Of a DNA stretch of 42,388 bases, positions 23,210-31,581 are shown one piece after another. How positions within the stretch are numbered: the stretch's first letter is position 1; every line of letters starts with the position of its first letter. Source of the stretch: Deltaproteobacteria bacterium RIFCSPLOWO2_02_FULL_50_16. Its GTDB lineage: Bacteria > UBA10199 > 2-02-FULL-50-16. The position numbers were made by a program, and so were the translations under genes. The notes under the pieces are model-generated. The model was not told the origin of the DNA. It did no database searches and saw only the letters and a program-made list of their open reading frames with translations. The stretch lies in NCBI GenBank assembly GCA_001798715.1, contig MGSF01000076.1, positions 1 through 42,388 on the forward strand, read 5' to 3'.

Positions 23210-23920
23210 ATGACAAATCCCTTATCTCTTGGATGGATGATGATCGCACTTTTTTTTCTTCAATCGTGTTCCCATATCGCCCAAAATTTTCCCTCCTATC
23301 CCGTAAATCAGGAAAATATTGATGATCTCCTCAAAGCCACCACGGACGCTTATCACCTGGCCGAAAAGGTCAAGGCCCGTGGCGATCAAATGTTGGTCGC
23401 CAAAAAAGGGATGCGCTATGCCGATCTCTGCCTCCAAAAAAATAAGTCCCTGCCCGACTGTCATTACTATAAGGCCTTAAACACGGGCCTTTATTATGAG
23501 GCCCGCGTCGTGGGCTATCACAAGGGTCTCAAGATTATCGTGGAGGAGGCCCAAAAGGTAATCGATCTGGATCCTTCGTACGATTATGGTGGAGGCTACC
23601 GAGTTCTTGGGCGCTTGTATGCCAAAATACCGGCCTTTGCCGTCGGCAAAACAGCTGTCAGAAGGGATCTTGACAAATCGATTGATTATCTCCAAAAGGC
23701 CATCACGATCGCGCCTCATTATCCGGAAAATTATCTCTTCCTCGCGGATTCCCTCTATGAATCCAACAGACTGAAAGAGGCCTTAAAAATCCTTCACCAA
23801 ATGTGGTCCCATCCCCTCCAACCAGAATGGAGACCCATGATGTCCCAATGGAGGAGGGAGGGAGACAGGCTCTTAAAGGCCATCCACAAATCCATCCCTC
23901 TCCCTATTATAGTTTATTAA
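23210..23920 (+). CDS. Predicted lipoprotein with TPR-like repeats
   Basis: A type II signal peptide ends in the lipobox LQSC (Cys20), so the protein should be a lipid-anchored envelope protein. The mature 217 residues are helical with TPR-like pairs (ADLCLQKNKSLPDCHYYKAL; SIDYLQKAITIAPHYPENYLFLADSLYESNRLKEAL). The segment YDYGGGYRVLGRLYAKIPA resembles the TatT-type TPR proteins linked to TRAP transporters, but no transporter gene is here. The exact role is unknown. It is divergent from glmU with 60 bases between. Confidence 0.75.
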   Translation: MTNPLSLGWMMIALFFLQSCSHIAQNFPSYPVNQENIDDLLKATTDAYHLAEKVKARGDQMLVAKKGMRYADLCLQKNKSLPDCHYYKALNTGLYYEARVVGYHKGLKIIVEEAQKVIDLDPSYDYGGGYRVLGRLYAKIPAFAVGKTAVRRDLDKSIDYLQKAITIAPHYPENYLFLADSLYESNRLKEALKILHQMWSHPLQPEWRPMMSQWRREGDRLLKAIHKSIPLPIIVY

Positions 23921-23993
23921 GGTAGGGATGGCCCCTTACCTTTATGAATATAATGAGGAGAGGGGCTAAAGAAAAAAGTGAGGACAATTCATC

Positions 23994-24022
23994 TTGACGC
24001 CCCCCCTTCTTTTCTCTATAAA
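23994..24022 (+). promoter_or_regulatory. Promoter of ssb
   Basis: TTGACG (23994-23999), a 17-base spacer beginning with a C7 run, and TATAAA (24017-24022). The start near 24029 gives a leader of about 25 bases to the ATG at 24055. Confidence 0.7.
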
Positions 24023-24054
24023 GTCAAACCTCGAAGGGAAAAAACCATCACAAT

Positions 24055-24492
24055 ATGGCTGGAATCAATAAAGCTATTCTCATTGGGCATCTAGGCGCTG
24101 ACCCGGAGGTGCGTTATACACAGAGTGGGCAGTGTGTCTGCAATTTTAATATCGCCACATCAGAGCGTTGGAAGGACAAAGAAGGAAATCAACAAGACCG
24201 TACCGAATGGCATCGTATCGTTGTCTGGGGCAAACTAGGCGAGCTTTGTAAAGAATACCTCTCCAAGGGCCGGCAGGCCTTCATTGAAGGCCGCATCCAA
24301 ACCCGTCAGTGGGAAGATAAAGAAGGCAATAAGCGTTATACAACTGAAATCGTGGCACAAAATGTCCAGTTTTTAGGCGGCCCCGGACAGTCGGCGGCTT
24401 CTCAAGGGATTTCCCAAGGAGCCCCTCAAGCCACCCCTGCCGAAACACCCCTCCCTGACACCCTCGCAGGAGATGATGATATCCCCTTCTAA
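24055..24492 (+). CDS. ssb: Single-stranded DNA-binding protein
   Basis: SSB coats single-stranded DNA during replication, repair and recombination. Residues 1-105 form the OB-fold ([50 protein letters not shown]). A short Gln/Ala/Pro-rich linker follows, and the acidic tip DDDIPF is the docking site for partner proteins. At 145 residues it is on the short side of normal. It has its own promoter. Confidence 0.97.
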   Translation: MAGINKAILIGHLGADPEVRYTQSGQCVCNFNIATSERWKDKEGNQQDRTEWHRIVVWGKLGELCKEYLSKGRQAFIEGRIQTRQWEDKEGNKRYTTEIVAQNVQFLGGPGQSAASQGISQGAPQATPAETPLPDTLAGDDDIPF

Positions 24493-24547
24493 CCCGTGAT
24501 TGCGCCATGGCGCGAAACAAAGCAGATAGGCCTTTGTCAACAACCTG

Positions 24548-25603
24548 CTAACGAGACATCAAACGCCCGTGGCCTTCGAGAATCATTGCCTCCGTATCCT
24601 TCCAACCCAAACATTGGTCGGTCACAGAAACACCGTATTTGAGCTGACTGAGATCTTGGGGGATCTTTTGACTTCCCTCTTCCAAATAACTCTCCACCAT
24701 AATGCCCACAATGCTCTTATTACCCGCCAAGATCTGATCGATACAGGATTTAAAGACCTGGGGTTGCTTTTTGTGGTCCTTGCCTGAATTGCCATGACTG
24801 CAATCCACCATGATCCTCTTCTCAAGATTCGCCTTGACCAGGGCCTCCTCACATTCCTTGATGTCCCGAGGATTATAATTGGGCCCATTGTCCGCGCCTC
24901 TTAAAACAACGTGACTATGAGGATTGCCCTTCGTCATAAAGACTGAAATCTGCCCCTCTTTATTAATACCCAAAAAATGATGGGGCGTGAGAGAAGACTG
25001 CATCGCATTGATGGCCACCTGGATATTGCCGTCCGTTCCATTTTTGAAACCCACGGGCATGGAGAGACCGCTGGCCATTTCACGATGGGTCTGGGACTCC
25101 GTCGTCCTGGCCCCGATGGCGGCCCATGAAATCAGGTCGGACAAATACTGGGGTGTAATGGGATCCAAGGCCTCCGTGGCCGTCGCCAGCCCTATCTGGG
25201 TGATGTCGAGCAAAAGCCTGCGGGCCATCTTGAGTCCCTCTTCAATATGAAAGGAATCATCCATGCGAGGGTCGTTGATCAGTCCCTTCCAACCCACGGT
25301 CGTCCTGGGTTTTTCAAAATAGACACGCATCAAAACAAACATCGTCTGATCCACCTTCTGAGAAAGGGCCTTCAATTTTTTCGCATAATCTATGGCCTCC
25401 TTGATATCATGAATAGAACAAGGCCCGACAACGATAAAGAACCTTGGGTCCTGACCGGCCAAGATGCGGCGGATGGTCTCGCGTCCCTGTAGGACAGTCT
25501 TGAGGCTTGCGTCAGAGGCCGGAAGTAGATTTTGGATCTCTTCCGGGGTGGGGAGGAGATAGCTTCCCTTGACATTGATATTAACAAGCTTTTTAAAATC
25601 CAT
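24548..25603 (-). CDS. aroG: 3-deoxy-D-arabino-heptulosonate 7-phosphate (DAHP) synthase, class I
   Basis: This enzyme condenses phosphoenolpyruvate and erythrose 4-phosphate, the first step of the shikimate pathway. Class I (AroF/G/H) signatures are clear: VVGPCSIHD, MRVYFEKPRTTVGWKGLIND, SWAAIGARTTESQTHRE, PVGFKNGTDG, MVDCSHGNSGK and GIMVESYLEEG. The frame opens at 25681, but Met at 25603 aligns with the start of E. coli-type enzymes residue for residue (both have TPE at position 19-21) and is preceded by AGGGA; this gives 351 residues. Which aromatic amino acid inhibits it cannot be read from sequence. aroE is about 8 kb away, so the pathway genes are scattered. Confidence 0.93.
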   Translation of the reverse strand: MDFKKLVNINVKGSYLLPTPEEIQNLLPASDASLKTVLQGRETIRRILAGQDPRFFIVVGPCSIHDIKEAIDYAKKLKALSQKVDQTMFVLMRVYFEKPRTTVGWKGLINDPRMDDSFHIEEGLKMARRLLLDITQIGLATATEALDPITPQYLSDLISWAAIGARTTESQTHREMASGLSMPVGFKNGTDGNIQVAINAMQSSLTPHHFLGINKEGQISVFMTKGNPHSHVVLRGADNGPNYNPRDIKECEEALVKANLEKRIMVDCSHGNSGKDHKKQPQVFKSCIDQILAGNKSIVGIMVESYLEEGSQKIPQDLSQLKYGVSVTDQCLGWKDTEAMILEGHGRLMSR

Positions 25604-25680
25604 GGGTCCCTGACTTACCATATCGCTAGGATTTTCAGCAACATTTTTCAAGCCTTGACGATAAGGCCTTCGCAAAATCA

Positions 25681-25762
25681 TGGCGGGCGTCTGTTGAGCT
25701 CCTGTTGCCTTGCGTAACAGGAGCGATTACAGGCGCCAGTCCTAAATACGAAGTCTTTAGGG
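25681..25762 (-). promoter_or_regulatory. Hairpin cluster upstream of aroG
   Basis: TGGCG (25681-25685) and CGCCA (25734-25738) enclose a perfect nine-pair hairpin GCTCCTGTT/AACAGGAGC (25698-25724). Next to it CCTAAA/TTTAGG forms another stem. The cluster lies 80-160 bases upstream of the preferred aroG start on its leader side. It could be an attenuator-like leader or simply the boundary with the divergent gene at 25788. No aromatic-rich leader peptide was seen. Confidence 0.4.
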
Positions 25763-25787
25763 CAGGGGTAACGATAATTGGGATGGC

Positions 25788-27233
25788 ATGGCACCTATCA
25801 ATGGTTCAGGTATTTCTACAGGACATCCAGAGACAAGATGGTCCCGAGAGGATTTAAGATCACGACCGGGGCGTTTTGATTCCATCAGATCCTCCGGTCG
25901 CAGACCACGAGAGGTCCGCTCCCTCCGAGGTACTTCTCACGTCTCATCCTCTTCACCAGTGGATGACGTCTATACCGGAACCGGGGCTCCTTTATCGCCC
26001 CGTCTTCCCCTACGGGCCATGGGGGCAGAAGTCCCCTTGATTCGACAGGGTCCTGGGCAACCCTTCTCCCTTGGCGGCGACTTGCCACCCGAATTGCCGA
26101 GTTTTACCCAAAGGGCCGATTGGCGCTGGTGGCGAGAATGGCCCGTCACAGAGGAGGTCAATCGTGAGATAGCCTCTGTGTGGAGCCAAGATATCCCCTT
26201 AGAAGATAGGGTCCGCCAATCCTCTCAAGCCCTCCTCCGCTGGCGGGTGGCCACGATGACAAACAGAGACGCCCAATTTGACGCCGAGCACTTGGTCACT
26301 ATCCAACCTTTTTTTTCAAAGGTCCTGGGTATCAACGTACGCAGTTCTCTGGAAATGGAATTCGCCCTCAACCGCCTCCTCTCCATCCTTCCTCGCTCAG
26401 TAGATAGCCCCTCGATTCCCAGTCGCGAAATAACACTCGGCCAATTTGCCAGGATGGCACGCATCGCCCATCGGGACCATGGAGTCCCTCGAAGGGATCT
26501 CCGCGAGGCCTTTCATCTCTTATCCGCCTTTCGGCAACTCTACATGGGGACATGGGGGGCCTACAGTGGCCGTAGCGGTGAGATCTGGGTCAATCCCCCC
26601 ATGAGGGTTGTGCCTCATGGGATCGGGACGGCGGCCATCCTGGCCCACGAATTGGGGGGACACATGGCGACTAATGGAGGGGCCTCAGGTCCCGTTGCTC
26701 GTGCCTTTCATTGGGCCGCCATGAATCCAGTCACTCACCTCCTCGATCCCTTGACCCCCGTCACCGAGAGGGTCTTAACCGTCCTGGCAGAAAGTGAGGC
26801 CATCGGGGCCGAATGGGAATATTTATCCCGCATCCCCGAAGACGGCCGTACGACACTCAAGCGCAGTATCGAAGAACAACTAGGGGAACACAGAGACCTC
26901 CTTCGCATCCCCAGGGATCGATTGAGACAAGAGTTGAGATCCAGATTCAAAGGCGATGAGGACCTCCTTTTTCATGGAAGCCATGTGACCGCCTACCACA
27001 GTCTGGAGATCGCCGGCCTCCCCAAACCAGAGTTTATCAGACGAGAGCGTCACAATATCGGATACGCCCCCTCCCAGCAAATCTTAAAACCCATCCAAAG
27101 GAGTTGGAGGTGGGCCCGACATGAAGAATATTACAGAGACTTTATAGCCGAAAGGGCCCTGTATGTCGCCAAACTGGGTCTTTATGGGGCCCTCACGTAT
27201 CTCGGATATCAGTGGCTGGCCTCCGACGATTGA
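25788..27233 (+). CDS. Predicted zinc metallopeptidase with an HExxxH motif (DUF1704/MATCAP-like)
   Basis: The 481-residue protein has a disordered Arg/Ser/Pro-rich N-terminus (1-105) without a signal peptide, then a helical domain. The centre reads SGEIWVNPPMRVV followed by AILAHELGGHMATNGG. His287-Glu288 and His292 form HExxxH rather than the usual HExxH. About 43 residues later comes VLAESEAIGAEWEYL, with Glu335/337 as possible third ligand. The order (strand, HExxxH, NG, then an E-rich helix) is what I remember of DUF1704 proteins and the eukaryotic tubulin tyrosine carboxypeptidase MATCAP. A weakly hydrophobic helix (LGLYGALTYLGYQWLA) closes the protein. Its end overlaps the convergent gene by 25 bases. 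Family assignment is tentative. Confidence 0.65.
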   Translation: MAPINGSGISTGHPETRWSREDLRSRPGRFDSIRSSGRRPREVRSLRGTSHVSSSSPVDDVYTGTGAPLSPRLPLRAMGAEVPLIRQGPGQPFSLGGDLPPELPSFTQRADWRWWREWPVTEEVNREIASVWSQDIPLEDRVRQSSQALLRWRVATMTNRDAQFDAEHLVTIQPFFSKVLGINVRSSLEMEFALNRLLSILPRSVDSPSIPSREITLGQFARMARIAHRDHGVPRRDLREAFHLLSAFRQLYMGTWGAYSGRSGEIWVNPPMRVVPHGIGTAAILAHELGGHMATNGGASGPVARAFHWAAMNPVTHLLDPLTPVTERVLTVLAESEAIGAEWEYLSRIPEDGRTTLKRSIEEQLGEHRDLLRIPRDRLRQELRSRFKGDEDLLFHGSHVTAYHSLEIAGLPKPEFIRRERHNIGYAPSQQILKPIQRSWRWARHEEYYRDFIAERALYVAKLGLYGALTYLGYQWLASDD

Positions 27234-28306
27234 TTTTTTCGTGGCGTTATATCCCAGTGATACCCCACAACAAAGGTCGTGGTAAAATCAATCGAGGGGC
27301 CGTTGATATCGGGATCTTCTGTAAATCCAAACTGCCAAAAGAACCGATCTCCCACCCTCCCAGAAAGTCCGACCACGAGATCTAATGAACCATGGCTGAG
27401 TTGAGCAACTCCCGTCCCTGTAAAGAGGGCGCTATCGCCATTTAATTGAAGAGTGACATTTAAATATTTTTCGATCGCCATCAGTTCGGCCCCCAGCATC
27501 CATGTGACGAGGGCGGGCCTCAAGATGGGATCGAGATCAGCCTGCCCCCCCAGGATAACAAGTCCCAGATTGAGATAGGTCCCCATTCGCCAAAAACTCT
27601 TGTCCGAAGAAAAATTAAACCCGAGATCGGGACGCCCACTCCCCAACCCCTCACTGCGCATCCCCGTGGGAATCTTGAGATAAGCGGTCGCCGCCAGCCC
27701 CGGGGAATATTTTCCAAATTTTTCCTCTTTAAAAAGATGCCTCTTCAGGTGAAAAGTGATGTCCGAAAGACCAAAGGGTTGATCATCCACCTGATAATTT
27801 ACCCCATCCCTGGACTCGACACGATACTCAAAGGCCCCATTGCGCCGGTTTTCACGTCCCCCATTGGGAAAATTAAAGACATCGTGAAAACCCTGAATAA
27901 AGGGATCCAGGAAACCCCCACTAAATTCCAAAAAGGGGAGCTCAGCCCCCGCCTCCCAATCTTCCCTGAAACCATATCGAAAAAAGAAGGCCGGGCGAAA
28001 GATCTCCATATCCAGGATCAAATTTGTCCCTGAAGAGATGTTAAATGGATTTTCATAGAGATTAGAGTAGGGCGCCGTAAATGTCAGATTGAGATGCCCC
28101 TTGGGGACAACACTCGAATCCTCGGCCCGGGGCATCAAAAACTGCAAATAAAGGGGGTTTTGATTCCGAACCTGAAGGGGACCCAATAAGGAATAGTCCG
28201 TCACGGCCTGGACCAAACTCCCTTTTAAAATGATCCCAAGAAAAACGATGAGTGATGTTTTTTTCAAGAAAAAGGAGGTCGTCTTTTTTTGGTTGCCAAA
28301 AAGCAT
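27209..28306 (-). CDS. DUF3187-type outer-membrane beta-barrel protein
   Basis: From Met at 28306 the protein has 365 residues with a signal peptide (KKTSLIVFLGIILKGSLVQA). The mature start GPLQVRNQNPLYLQFLMP resembles the DUF3187 signature. The rest has alternating hydrophobic strands with aromatic ends (LDMEIFRPAFFFRYGF, AAYLKIPTG, WQFGF), ending near FTTTFVVGYHWDITP, consistent with an outer-membrane beta-barrel. Function of the family is unknown. The frame continues upstream to 28369, but that would overlap the divergent trxB start. No good Shine-Dalgarno decides between 28306 and 28321. Confidence 0.75.
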   Translation of the reverse strand: MLFGNQKKTTSFFLKKTSLIVFLGIILKGSLVQAVTDYSLLGPLQVRNQNPLYLQFLMPRAEDSSVVPKGHLNLTFTAPYSNLYENPFNISSGTNLILDMEIFRPAFFFRYGFREDWEAGAELPFLEFSGGFLDPFIQGFHDVFNFPNGGRENRRNGAFEYRVESRDGVNYQVDDQPFGLSDITFHLKRHLFKEEKFGKYSPGLAATAYLKIPTGMRSEGLGSGRPDLGFNFSSDKSFWRMGTYLNLGLVILGGQADLDPILRPALVTWMLGAELMAIEKYLNVTLQLNGDSALFTGTGVAQLSHGSLDLVVGLSGRVGDRFFWQFGFTEDPDINGPSIDFTTTFVVGYHWDITPRKNQSSEASH

Positions 28307-28346
28307 GGGGCCCCATAGCATGTCTCGACCCAGGAGACAACCCCCT

Positions 28347-29267
28347 ATGGCAGAAAAAGTCATCATCATTGGTTCTGGTCCGGCCGGCCTGACGGCGGGG
28401 CTTTATACCGCCCGGGCCGATCTCAAACCGCTCCTACTTGAGGGTTATCAGGCCGGGGGACAGCTCATGCTGACAACGGAGGTAGAAAATTTCCCGGGAT
28501 ACCCCGAGGGAAGAATGGGACCCGATCTCATTGCCGACATCCGACAACAAGCCAAGCGCTTTGGGGCCCGATTGATCACAAAAGATGTGACGAGGGTCAA
28601 CCTTTCAAAAAGACCTTTCCAGATTGAAGTCGGAAAGGAATCCTATGAAACCGAATCCGTCATCCTCTCGACGGGGGCCTCAGCACGCCTTTTGGGGCTT
28701 GAAAATGAAAAACGCCTCATGGGTAAGGGGGTCACCACCTGTGCCACCTGCGATGGGGCCTTTTTTCGGGGGATGGAGGTGGCCATGGTGGGGGGGGGTG
28801 ACTCGGCTCTGGAAGAGGCCATCTTTCTCACCCGATTTGTCAAAAAGGTCTCCGTCATCCATCGGCGGGATCAACTGCGGGCCTCTAAAATCATGCAAGA
28901 ACGGGCCAAGAAAAATGAAAAAATCTCCTTTGTCTGGAATTCGATCATTGAAGACGTTTTAGGGGATAAAGAAGTTACGGGTATCCGACTCAAAAATGTC
29001 AAAACAGGCCATGTCCAAAATTTTTCGTGTTCGGGACTCTTTGTCGCTATCGGCCACACCCCCAATACCACGCTTTTTAAGGGGCAAATTGATCTTGATA
29101 AAAACGGCTACATCCTGACCCACGAGGGGAGCTCTACCAATATCCCCGGGGTCTTCGCCTGTGGGGACGTCCAGGATCACACTTATAGGCAGGCGATCAC
29201 GGCCGCGGGCTCGGGATGTATGGCGGCCCTTGACTGTGAGCGCTATCTCCAATCCCTCGAAGGCTAG
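28347..29267 (+). CDS. trxB: Thioredoxin-disulfide reductase
   Basis: TrxB reduces thioredoxin with NADPH through FAD and a redox-active disulfide. The 306 residues have the FAD-binding GSGPAGLTAGLYTARA, the active site CATC (Cys132, Cys135) in TTCATCDGAFF, the NADPH-binding GGGDSALEEAIFLTRF and HRRDQLRASKI, and the closing GVFACGDVQDHTYRQAITAAGSG. Length is normal. ATG 28347 is preceded by AGGAGA, nine bases upstream; the longer frame has no such site. Confidence 0.96.
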   Translation: MAEKVIIIGSGPAGLTAGLYTARADLKPLLLEGYQAGGQLMLTTEVENFPGYPEGRMGPDLIADIRQQAKRFGARLITKDVTRVNLSKRPFQIEVGKESYETESVILSTGASARLLGLENEKRLMGKGVTTCATCDGAFFRGMEVAMVGGGDSALEEAIFLTRFVKKVSVIHRRDQLRASKIMQERAKKNEKISFVWNSIIEDVLGDKEVTGIRLKNVKTGHVQNFSCSGLFVAIGHTPNTTLFKGQIDLDKNGYILTHEGSSTNIPGVFACGDVQDHTYRQAITAAGSGCMAALDCERYLQSLEG

Positions 29268-29336
29268 TGGTGTGTCCCATAAATCTCTTTATGCTTCGTC
29301 GTCAGCAAGCTCGGAGGGAGCCATCATACTATCGCA

Positions 29337-29370
29337 GCCGCTGCGACAGTCCACAGGACTGTCGGTCGGC
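29337..29370 (+). terminator. Hairpin after trxB, weak terminator candidate
   Basis: GCCG...CGACAGTCC-ACA-GGACTGTCG..CGGC forms a strong stem of nine plus four pairs, followed only by TTTGATTG. It lies in a 243-base gap between trxB and comM, in which I see no gene; a second smaller palindrome (CGTACGATCCAGTACG) is near 29394. Confidence 0.4.
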
Positions 29371-29510
29371 TTTGATTGTCAGGCCGCCTCAACGTACGAT
29401 CCAGTACGCCTCGGCAGCCTTCCTCAAAACTCCTCTTCAATTTTCCCTGAGAAGTCGCAGGGATGATGGATCCTCCCTCCGTGGCACTGACTTTGCAGGA
29501 AATCTCGTCA

Positions 29511-31052
29511 ATGCTCTCCAAGGTCAACAGTGCCACACTGCATGGCATCGATGCCATTCCCATAGAGGTGCAGGTCGATATCGCCAAGGGTTCCCTCCCC
29601 TCGTGGCAAACCGTGGGCCTCCCGGAAAGTTCTGTCCGAGAGAGTCGCGACCGGGTCATTGCCGCCATAAAAAACTGCGGCTATTCCTTCCCTCGCTATC
29701 GAATCACCATCAATCTGGCCCCGGCCAATATCAAGAAGGCTGGTACGGCCTTCGACCTTCCCATTGCCCTAGGGCTCCTTGTTTCAGGAGAAATTGTGAC
29801 ACAGGAAAAGATCTCTTCGTGGCTCGTGGTCGGTGAACTCTCACTGGATGGCTCCCTGAAACCCATTGAAGGGGCCCTGGCCATGACCCTCATGGCCCAG
29901 GAAAAAAAATACAAAGGCATCATCCTCCCCCAGTCTAATCTCCGTGAGGTCTATCTGCTTCGAGACTACAATATTCAAGGGGCTCATAACATTGTCGAGG
30001 TTGTTGAATATTTCACCGGTCATCGCCTAGAGCTTTGTCTCCCTTCTGGTGAACCCAGTGAAGAACCCCCTCCTTCTTACCCACTGGACTACCAAGACAT
30101 CCGGGGGCAGGATCATGCCAAAAGGGCAATGATGATCGCGGCGGCAGGAGGACACAATCTCCTGATGACGGGGACCCCGGGGGCCGGCAAAAGCATGTTG
30201 GCAGAACGTCTCCCCACGATTCTCCCTCCCCTCTCTTTCCAGGAGACCTTGGAGACAACCAAAATTTACAGCATCACGCCCCAAACAAGGACGCAGAATA
30301 AAAACAACTTCCTTCTCTCCCGCCGGCGTCCTTTTAGGGCCCCCCATCATACTATTTCAGAGGTGGGTCTCGCCGGGGGTCGTTCTCATCCCCGTCCCGG
30401 GGAGGTGAGCCTCGCCCATAATGGAGTCCTTTTCCTGGATGAGCTCGCAGAATTTAAGAGGAATGTCCTGGAGGTTTTACGCCAACCCATGGAGAATCGT
30501 GAGGTCACGATCGTTCGCAGCCAGGCGGCCGTCACCTTCCCGGCCTCATTTATCCTGGTGGCCGCCATGAACCCCTGCCCCTGTGGACGCCGCTACTCTC
30601 CAAAAGAAGAATGCTATTGCACCCCTGGCGACCTGCAAAGATATTTTAAAAAAATTTCCAGCCCGCTATTGGACCGCTTTGATCTCCATGTGCCTATCAC
30701 CGCGGTCAGCTATGACAAACTCCACACCCCTCCCTTGGGAGACAATTCCTACACAATGGGGGAAAAAGTCCTGTGTGCCAGAAAGAGACAACTCACTCGT
30801 CTCAAAGAAACCCCCTATTCCTGCAACGCACAACTCCCTCCAAGACTCACCCGCGAGATGTGTCCCCTTCCCCCCGAAGGGGAGGCGCTCCTCTCTCGGG
30901 CCATTGATTCTTTGGGTTTTTCAGCACGAGCCTATGACCGCATCTTAAGGGTCTCACGCACCATCGCTGATCTTGAAAACATTGAGAAGATTAATAAGGA
31001 ACATGTGGCCGAAGCGATCGCGCTCCGACATCTAGACAAAATAGTCTTTTAG
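29511..31052 (+). CDS. comM: ComM/YifB-family AAA+ ATPase (Mg-chelatase-like)
   Basis: ComM is a hexameric helicase that promotes branch migration during natural transformation; many non-competent bacteria also carry it. The N-terminal Lon-like domain is intact (KVNSATLHGIDAIPIEVQVDIAKG, GLPESSVRESRDRV, NLAPANIKKAGTAFDLPIALG). The Mg-chelatase AAA domain has Walker A GTPGAGKS, Walker B VLFLDELAEF and sensor region ILVAAMNPCPCG with a Cys cluster (CPCG, CYC). A C-terminal lid ends in EAIALRHLD. ATG 29511 matches the family start and has AGGA upstream, whereas the open frame begins at 29463. The 514 residues are normal. Confidence 0.94.
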   Translation: MLSKVNSATLHGIDAIPIEVQVDIAKGSLPSWQTVGLPESSVRESRDRVIAAIKNCGYSFPRYRITINLAPANIKKAGTAFDLPIALGLLVSGEIVTQEKISSWLVVGELSLDGSLKPIEGALAMTLMAQEKKYKGIILPQSNLREVYLLRDYNIQGAHNIVEVVEYFTGHRLELCLPSGEPSEEPPPSYPLDYQDIRGQDHAKRAMMIAAAGGHNLLMTGTPGAGKSMLAERLPTILPPLSFQETLETTKIYSITPQTRTQNKNNFLLSRRRPFRAPHHTISEVGLAGGRSHPRPGEVSLAHNGVLFLDELAEFKRNVLEVLRQPMENREVTIVRSQAAVTFPASFILVAAMNPCPCGRRYSPKEECYCTPGDLQRYFKKISSPLLDRFDLHVPITAVSYDKLHTPPLGDNSYTMGEKVLCARKRQLTRLKETPYSCNAQLPPRLTREMCPLPPEGEALLSRAIDSLGFSARAYDRILRVSRTIADLENIEKINKEHVAEAIALRHLDKIVF

Positions 31053-31387
31053 TGGGCAAACCATTTTTTATAAAACGAATCTGCCATGGCGGCGTCCGTC
31101 AGACGAACGGTGATTTCATCCACAACATCGTCCCGATCATAGGCCTTGATGATGTTTTCCTTGACGCGCTTCCGCGCCCGCCTCTTTACATCGGAGCATT
31201 GTCTTTCGACGCTATGATTTTGCAATAACTGCCTCATCGCTATATGCATCTCCCTGGCCTTTTCCGCCAGAAAGGTCCCTTCCGCCACATCAATCAGCTT
31301 GGGCTTGGCCTTTTTCTCGAGATAGGTCATGCCCTGACGCGTGGCCTCGACTGTCATTCCAAAAATATTAAAAACCCACGAAATCAT
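31049..31387 (-). CDS. Small protein of unknown function, basic and helical
   Basis: I do not recognise this 112-residue protein. It has no signal peptide. The sequence is mostly helical with clusters of Lys and Arg (SDVKRRARKRVKENIIKAYDRDD) and a central AEKAREMHIAMRQLLQ. A good Shine-Dalgarno (AAGGAAAG) precedes the ATG. It runs convergently into comM, sharing four bases at the stop codons. A nucleic-acid or protein-binding role is possible but not supported by a motif. Confidence 0.6.
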   Translation of the reverse strand: MISWVFNIFGMTVEATRQGMTYLEKKAKPKLIDVAEGTFLAEKAREMHIAMRQLLQNHSVERQCSDVKRRARKRVKENIIKAYDRDDVVDEITVRLTDAAMADSFYKKWFAH

Positions 31388-31581
31388 GACTTTCCTTAAT
31401 AATTACAAATAGTTTAATTGTATCCTCAAGCACCTTTCTTATCGTTTTAGGGCCATAAAAGTTGCTTGGAAAAAAGGAGATTAATATTTACTTTGTCTTT
31501 TCAACATGTTAGAGATCACCCGCTTCTAAGAGGCGGTCGGAAACACGACACTCAAGTCTTCTGAAAGGAAGGTTATTGATT

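Noticed and set aside
24502-24513. GCGCCATGGCGC palindrome between ssb and aroG as a two-way terminator
   Set aside because: There is no T-run on either side and the palindrome is short.
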